From the NCBI RefSeq assembly GCF_900115095.1, contig NZ_FOVH01000005.1:124001-188000 (forward strand): a DNA stretch of 64,000 bases. Reading direction: 5' to 3'. Below, one piece after another: positions 60,424-64,000 of this stretch. The notes under the pieces are model-generated. The model saw nothing but the letters and a program-made list of their open reading frames with translations. It ran no database searches and was not told where the DNA came from. The position numbers and the translations under genes are program-made. The stretch is from Actinomadura madurae. GTDB taxonomy: Bacteria; Actinomycetota; Actinomycetes; Streptosporangiales; Streptosporangiaceae. How positions within the stretch are numbered: the first letter of the stretch is position 1; every line of letters starts with the position of its first letter.

Positions 60424-60993
60424 CTGCATACCCCCCGAACGACCCTGAAGACCGGATTCACCGTGGGCGGCCTCGTCCTCACCACGACCACCGCGCTCGG
60501 CGCGTCCGTCCTCGCGGCGGGCCCGGCGCAGGCGGCGGTCCCGCAGCGGGCGACGCTCGCCGCGGCACCGGCCGCGCAGGCCGCCACGGCGAAGGCGACG
60601 GCGAAGCAGTCCCGGGCCGCGAAGCAGAGGAAGCGCGCCGCCTACGCCGTCAAGTACGCGGCGAAGCAGATCGGCGACCCGTACCGCTACGGCGGCACGG
60701 GCCCCGGCTCGTGGGACTGCTCGGGACTGGCCGGCGGCTCCTGGCGCAAGGCCGGGGTGAAGCTGCCCCGGACCACGCAGCAGATCTACCGCGCCGTCAA
60801 GAAGAAGGTCTCCTGGAAGGGCGCCGTCAAGGGCGACCTGCTGTTCTTCTACGGCGGCAGGACGCACATGGGCATCTACGCCGGGCACGGGTACATGATC
60901 CACGCGCCGAGTTCCGGCCAGCGCGTCAAGAAGATCAAGCTGACCAAGTACTACAAGCGCAACTTCAGCGGCGGTGTCCGCCCGGGTCTCTGA
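60424..60993 (+). CDS. Secreted NlpC/P60 cell-wall peptidase
   Basis: This protein of about 189 residues has a signal peptide, a Lys/Ala-rich linker and an NlpC/P60 domain. Catalytic Cys99 lies in SWDCSGLAGG, His148 in THMGIYAG and His160 in MIHAPSSG. I chose CTG 60424 because GGAG lies 5 bases upstream and it restores the basic n-region (HTPRTTLKTGF). The first conventional start, GTG 60463, would leave the signal peptide without charge. It likely cuts peptidoglycan stem peptides. Confidence 0.8.
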   Translation: MHTPRTTLKTGFTVGGLVLTTTTALGASVLAAGPAQAAVPQRATLAAAPAAQAATAKATAKQSRAAKQRKRAAYAVKYAAKQIGDPYRYGGTGPGSWDCSGLAGGSWRKAGVKLPRTTQQIYRAVKKKVSWKGAVKGDLLFFYGGRTHMGIYAGHGYMIHAPSSGQRVKKIKLTKYYKRNFSGGVRPGL

Positions 60994-61007
60994 CCCGGCG
61001 GCGCCGC

Positions 61008-61049
61008 GAGGCCCCGGCACCGGCTCCCCTTGGCCGATGCCGGGGCCTC
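61008..61049. terminator. Bidirectional terminator hairpin
   Basis: GAGGCCCCGGCA and TGCCGGGGCCTC form a perfect 12-bp stem between the convergent NlpC/P60 and oxidoreductase genes. Confidence 0.7.
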
Positions 61050-61073
61050 CCCCTGTCCCGGCCGGGGCACCGG

Positions 61074-62147
61074 TCACGCGAGGACCGGGTAGTCGGTGTA
61101 GCCGCGGTGGTCGCCGCCGTAGAACGTCGCCCGGTCCGCCTCGTTGTAGGGGCCGCCGGCCCTGATGCGGGCGGGCAGGTCCGGGTTGGCGAGCCACATC
61201 TCGGCGAACGCGACCGCGTCGGCCACCCCGTCCCGCAGCGCCTCGGCGCCGTACTCGGGCCTCGCGGGGAACGACTCCGGCGTCGGATGCGGGTTGAGGA
61301 TCAGCGTCCCCGGCCACACGGCGCGCAGCCGCCGGGTCATGTCCCGGTCGCCGAGCTCCATGATGTGCAGGTACGCGAGCCCCAGCGGGGCGAGCGCGGC
61401 GAGCAGCGCCGCGTACAGCTCCGCCGTGTCGCTCTCGCTGACGCCGTTCGCGGTGCCGCCGGGCGACACGCGGAAGCCGACGCGGTCGGGCCCGATCGCC
61501 TCCGACACCGCCCGCGCGACCTCGACGCCGAAGCGGATGCGGTTCGCGATCGTCCCGCCGTAGGCGTCGGTCCGCGTGTTGCTGCCGTCGGCGAGGAACT
61601 GCTGGATCAGGTAGCCGTTCGCGCCGTGCAGCTCGACCCCGTCGAACCCGGCGTCGATCGCGTTGCGCGCGGACGCGGCGAACTCCTCGACCGCCTGCGC
61701 GATGTCGTCCACCGCCATCTCGCGCGGGACGGGGTGGTCGAGCATTCCGTCGGGGGTGAACAGCCGCTCGCCGGACGCGAGGGGCGACGGCCCGAGCGGC
61801 GCGCCCCCGTCCGGGTACAGGACGGGGTGCCCGACGCGGCCCGCGTGCATCAGCTGGGCGAAGATCCGTCCGCCCTCGGCGTGGACGGCGTCGGTCACCG
61901 CCCGCCACGCCGTCACGTGCCCGTCGTCGTGCAGTCCCGGCGTGAGGATGTAGCCCTGGCCCCGGACGCTCGGCTGGGTTCCCTCGGTGATGATCAGCCC
62001 GGCGACGGCGCGCTGCCGGTAGTACTCGACGGTCAACCCGGTCACCGCGCCGTCCTCGGTGGCTCGGCTCCGGGTCATCGGCGCCATCACCAGACGGTTG
62101 GACAGCTCCAGCTTGCCGGCCGACAGCGGCTCGAACAGCTCCTGCAT
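61074..62147 (-). CDS. Old Yellow Enzyme family alkene reductase
   Basis: This 357-residue flavin oxidoreductase has the OYE signatures: NRLVMAPMTRSRA, GLIITEGTQPS and the active-site HGANGYLIQQFL (His/Asn pair). GFRVSPGG and FYGGDHRGYTDYP complete the barrel. It reduces activated alkenes with NADPH. It is divergent from the LuxR-type regulator, which may control it. Confidence 0.9.
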   Translation of the reverse strand: MQELFEPLSAGKLELSNRLVMAPMTRSRATEDGAVTGLTVEYYRQRAVAGLIITEGTQPSVRGQGYILTPGLHDDGHVTAWRAVTDAVHAEGGRIFAQLMHAGRVGHPVLYPDGGAPLGPSPLASGERLFTPDGMLDHPVPREMAVDDIAQAVEEFAASARNAIDAGFDGVELHGANGYLIQQFLADGSNTRTDAYGGTIANRIRFGVEVARAVSEAIGPDRVGFRVSPGGTANGVSESDTAELYAALLAALAPLGLAYLHIMELGDRDMTRRLRAVWPGTLILNPHPTPESFPARPEYGAEALRDGVADAVAFAEMWLANPDLPARIRAGGPYNEADRATFYGGDHRGYTDYPVLA

Positions 62148-62201
62148 GATGTCCTCCTAGTGGCGTCATCGCTGGCCATGAAGCTACGAGCGACCACTTA
62201 G

Positions 62202-62235
62202 GGGGCGAATCCGTAGGGTTTCGGTATTCGGCCCC
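62202..62235. promoter_or_regulatory. Imperfect inverted repeat in the divergent promoter region
   Basis: GGGGCGAATCCG (62202-62213) and CGGTATTCGGCCCC (62222-62235) are inverted copies with two bulged bases. The site lies between the oxidoreductase and the regulator start, so it could be an operator for either. Confidence 0.4.
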
Positions 62236-62249
62236 GTAGTTTTGGAGGC

Positions 62250-64000
62250 GTGCTCTACGGGCGGAACGACGAACAGGCGCGGATCTCCTCGCTGATCGAC
62301 AAGGCGCGCGACCACCGGCGCAGCGGCGTCCTCGTGCTGCGCGGAGAGGCGGGGATCGGCAAGTCGGCGCTGCTCGCGCAGGCCGCGGACCGGGTGCCGC
62401 GCGCGCTGCGGGTCACCGGGATCGAGGCGGAGTCCGGGATCGCGTTCGCGGGACTCAACCAGCTGCTGTGGCCCGTCCGCGACCGGCTGGACGCCCTGCC
62501 GGCCCCGCAGGCCGCCGCGCTGCGGTCCGCGCTCGGCGAGACCTCCCCCGGCCACGACCGCTTCACGACCGGCCTCGCCGTCCTCACGCTGCTCGCCGAC
62601 CTCGCCGACGCGGACGGCCCCGTCGTGGCCGTGGTCGACGACGCGCAGTGGCTGGACACCGCGACCGCGGAGGCGCTGCTGTTCGCGGCGCGGCGGCTCG
62701 CGGCCGAGGGCGTGGTGATGCTGTTCGCCGCGCGGGACGACGCGTTCGCCGCGACCGGGCTGCCGGAACTGCGCCTCGGCAGGCTGCCGCGCGCCGACGC
62801 CGAACGGCTCCTCGCCGCGCGCGACCTGGCGCCGATCGTCCGCGACCGGGTCGTCCGGGAGGCGGCCGGGAACCCCCTCGCGCTGCACGAGTTCGCCGCC
62901 GCCGACGCGCGCCGGCGGGACGACGCGCGGCCGCTGCCCGTCACCGACCGCGTCCTCGGCGCGTTCCAGGCGCAGATCGGCCGGCTGCCGGAGGGCACCC
63001 GGCTGATGCTGCTGATCGCGGCGGCCGAGGGGCGCGGCCACATGCCGAGCCTGCTGGGCGCGGCGAGCACCTTCGGGGTCGGCCTCGCCGACCTGGAGGA
63101 GGCCGAACGCGCCCGCCTGGTGGAGGTCTCCGGCCGCACCATCGCCTTCCGGCACCCGCTGATCAGGGCGGCCGCGTACCAGGGGGCCGTCGCGGCGCGG
63201 CGCCTCGCCGTCCACCGGGCGCTCGCGGAGTCCGCCGACGACATGGACTGCCGCGCCCGGCACCGCGCGTCCGCCGCCCTCGGGCCGGACGAGGACGTCG
63301 CCGCCGAGTTGGAGGACGCGGCCGTCCGGGCCCGCTGCCGCACCGGATACGGGACGGCGGCCGCCCTGTACCGGCAGGCCGCCGACCTCACCCCGGACCC
63401 GCCGGCGCGGGCCGCGCGGCTCGGCGCCGCCGCCGACCTCGTCCTGCTGGCGGGACGGCTCGACGAGGCCGAGGAGCTCGCCGTCCAGGCGGAAGGGCTC
63501 GGCCCCGCGCCCGCCGACCGCGCCCGGCTCGGCCGCGTCCACGCCGCCGTCGAGTACGAGCGCGGCGACCCCCGCGCCGCGGCCCGCCGGATGGTCGACC
63601 GCGCCGCCGGGGACGACCGCGCCGCGATGCTGCGGACCGGCGCCATGTACGGGTGGACGTCCGGCGAGCTTCCCGCCGTGCTCCGGGCGGCCGAGCTGCT
63701 GCCGGACGACCCGGCCGTGTGCGGCCTGGCGCTGCTGGCCCGCGGCGACCACGCGGGCGGCGCGCCGCTGCTCGCCGGGCCGGTCGCCGAGGCGCTGGAC
63801 GGCACCGGCGACCGCGTCCGTGGCGCGCAGCTCGCGCTGATCGTCGGGGACGACGCCGCCGCGCTGGAGCTGGCCGCCGCCGAGGTCGCCGACGGCCGCC
63901 GGCACGGCCGGATCGGCGAGCTGCCGAACGTCCTGCAGGTCCAGGCGCAGACGCAGATCGCGGCCGGGCTGCACGCGGACGCCGAGGCCACCGTCGCCGA
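62250..64000 (+). CDS. LuxR-family ATP-binding regulator (LAL type), partial
   Basis: The gene is open to the right edge, so about 583 residues of a protein normally of some 900 are visible. The N-terminus YGRNDEQARI precedes Walker A RGEAGIGKSALL (residues 34-45) and Walker B VVAVVDDAQWLD, the STAND/AAA_16 module. A TPR-like helical region follows (AAALYRQAADLTPDPPARAARL). The C-terminal LuxR DNA-binding helix lies outside. The GTG at 62250 is only one base from GGAGG, so the exact start is uncertain. Confidence 0.85.
   Translation, partial: MLYGRNDEQARISSLIDKARDHRRSGVLVLRGEAGIGKSALLAQAADRVPRALRVTGIEAESGIAFAGLNQLLWPVRDRLDALPAPQAAALRSALGETSPGHDRFTTGLAVLTLLADLADADGPVVAVVDDAQWLDTATAEALLFAARRLAAEGVVMLFAARDDAFAATGLPELRLGRLPRADAERLLAARDLAPIVRDRVVREAAGNPLALHEFAAADARRRDDARPLPVTDRVLGAFQAQIGRLPEGTRLMLLIAAAEGRGHMPSLLGAASTFGVGLADLEEAERARLVEVSGRTIAFRHPLIRAAAYQGAVAARRLAVHRALAESADDMDCRARHRASAALGPDEDVAAELEDAAVRARCRTGYGTAAALYRQAADLTPDPPARAARLGAAADLVLLAGRLDEAEELAVQAEGLGPAPADRARLGRVHAAVEYERGDPRAAARRMVDRAAGDDRAAMLRTGAMYGWTSGELPAVLRAAELLPDDPAVCGLALLARGDHAGGAPLLAGPVAEALDGTGDRVRGAQLALIVGDDAAALELAAAEVADGRRHGRIGELPNVLQVQAQTQIAAGLHADAEATVA

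Noticed and set aside
1..64000. Transfer RNA genes or insertion sequences
   Set aside because: No T-loop-type GGTTCGAATCC sequences, CCA ends, transposase motifs or flanking terminal repeats were noticed, although I read by eye and could miss a tRNA.

Overview
The window is very GC-rich DNA densely packed with genes and reads as the chromosome of a mycelial actinomycete. Supporting markers are a mycothiol synthase (mshD), GlnR, a DivIVA-type coiled-coil protein, an actinobacterial type VII (ESX) secretion locus and many GTG/TTG starts in 4-base overlapping operons. A member of the Streptosporangiales such as Actinomadura fits, but that is inference. I saw no rRNA, tRNA, IS element, phage or CRISPR array.

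Layout: (1) 1-6010, a tightly overlapping plus-strand island of TNT-type (NAD+-glycohydrolase-like) toxin domains and YezG/DUF600-like immunity domains, shuffled and fused between neighbouring genes. (2) 6932-20066, an ESX locus: mycosin, a Gly/Pro-rich WxG substrate, an EspC-like protein, two small WXG100 proteins, EccB and EccD on the minus strand, a divergent EccC and a second mycosin; no EccE is present. (3) 20169-27937, three anchored lipid-facing-type proteins of unknown role, a polytopic membrane protein, a sulfur operon (DUF4395, thiosulfate sulfurtransferase, DUF1416) headed by a 21-residue leader peptide, a thioredoxin, an ECF sigma/anti-sigma pair, a DUF2993 protein and a MoaD-like protein. 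(4) 28061-37554, a nutrient block: glnR, pstSCAB with a PHO box, mshD, a secreted 5'-nucleotidase, and a PiT transporter with its DUF47 partner. (5) 37901-49328, a giant EccA-like AAA protein with altered motifs, gamma-carbonic anhydrase, a DivIVA-like protein, peptide deformylase, a two-component system and an S1C protease sharing an 11-bp direct-repeat motif, a candidate sRNA, and ArfB. (6) 49446-64000, mixed accessory genes: Uma2 nuclease, MerR regulator and deacetylase, L,D-transpeptidase, a truncated beta-propeller gene, an enoyl-CoA hydratase/SDR pair, topoisomerase IB, a metallophosphoesterase, secreted GH1, NlpC/P60, an Old Yellow Enzyme, and the start of a large LuxR-type (LAL) regulator running off the right edge.

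How they may work together: the ESX machine and the adjacent TNT/immunity island suggest a contact- or secretion-dependent toxin arsenal, but no ESX signal is visible on the TNT proteins. The phosphate genes form a PhoP-type regulon by the PHO box. The two-component system, candidate sRNA and envelope protease look like one stress circuit. The sulfur operon looks regulated by translation of its leader peptide.
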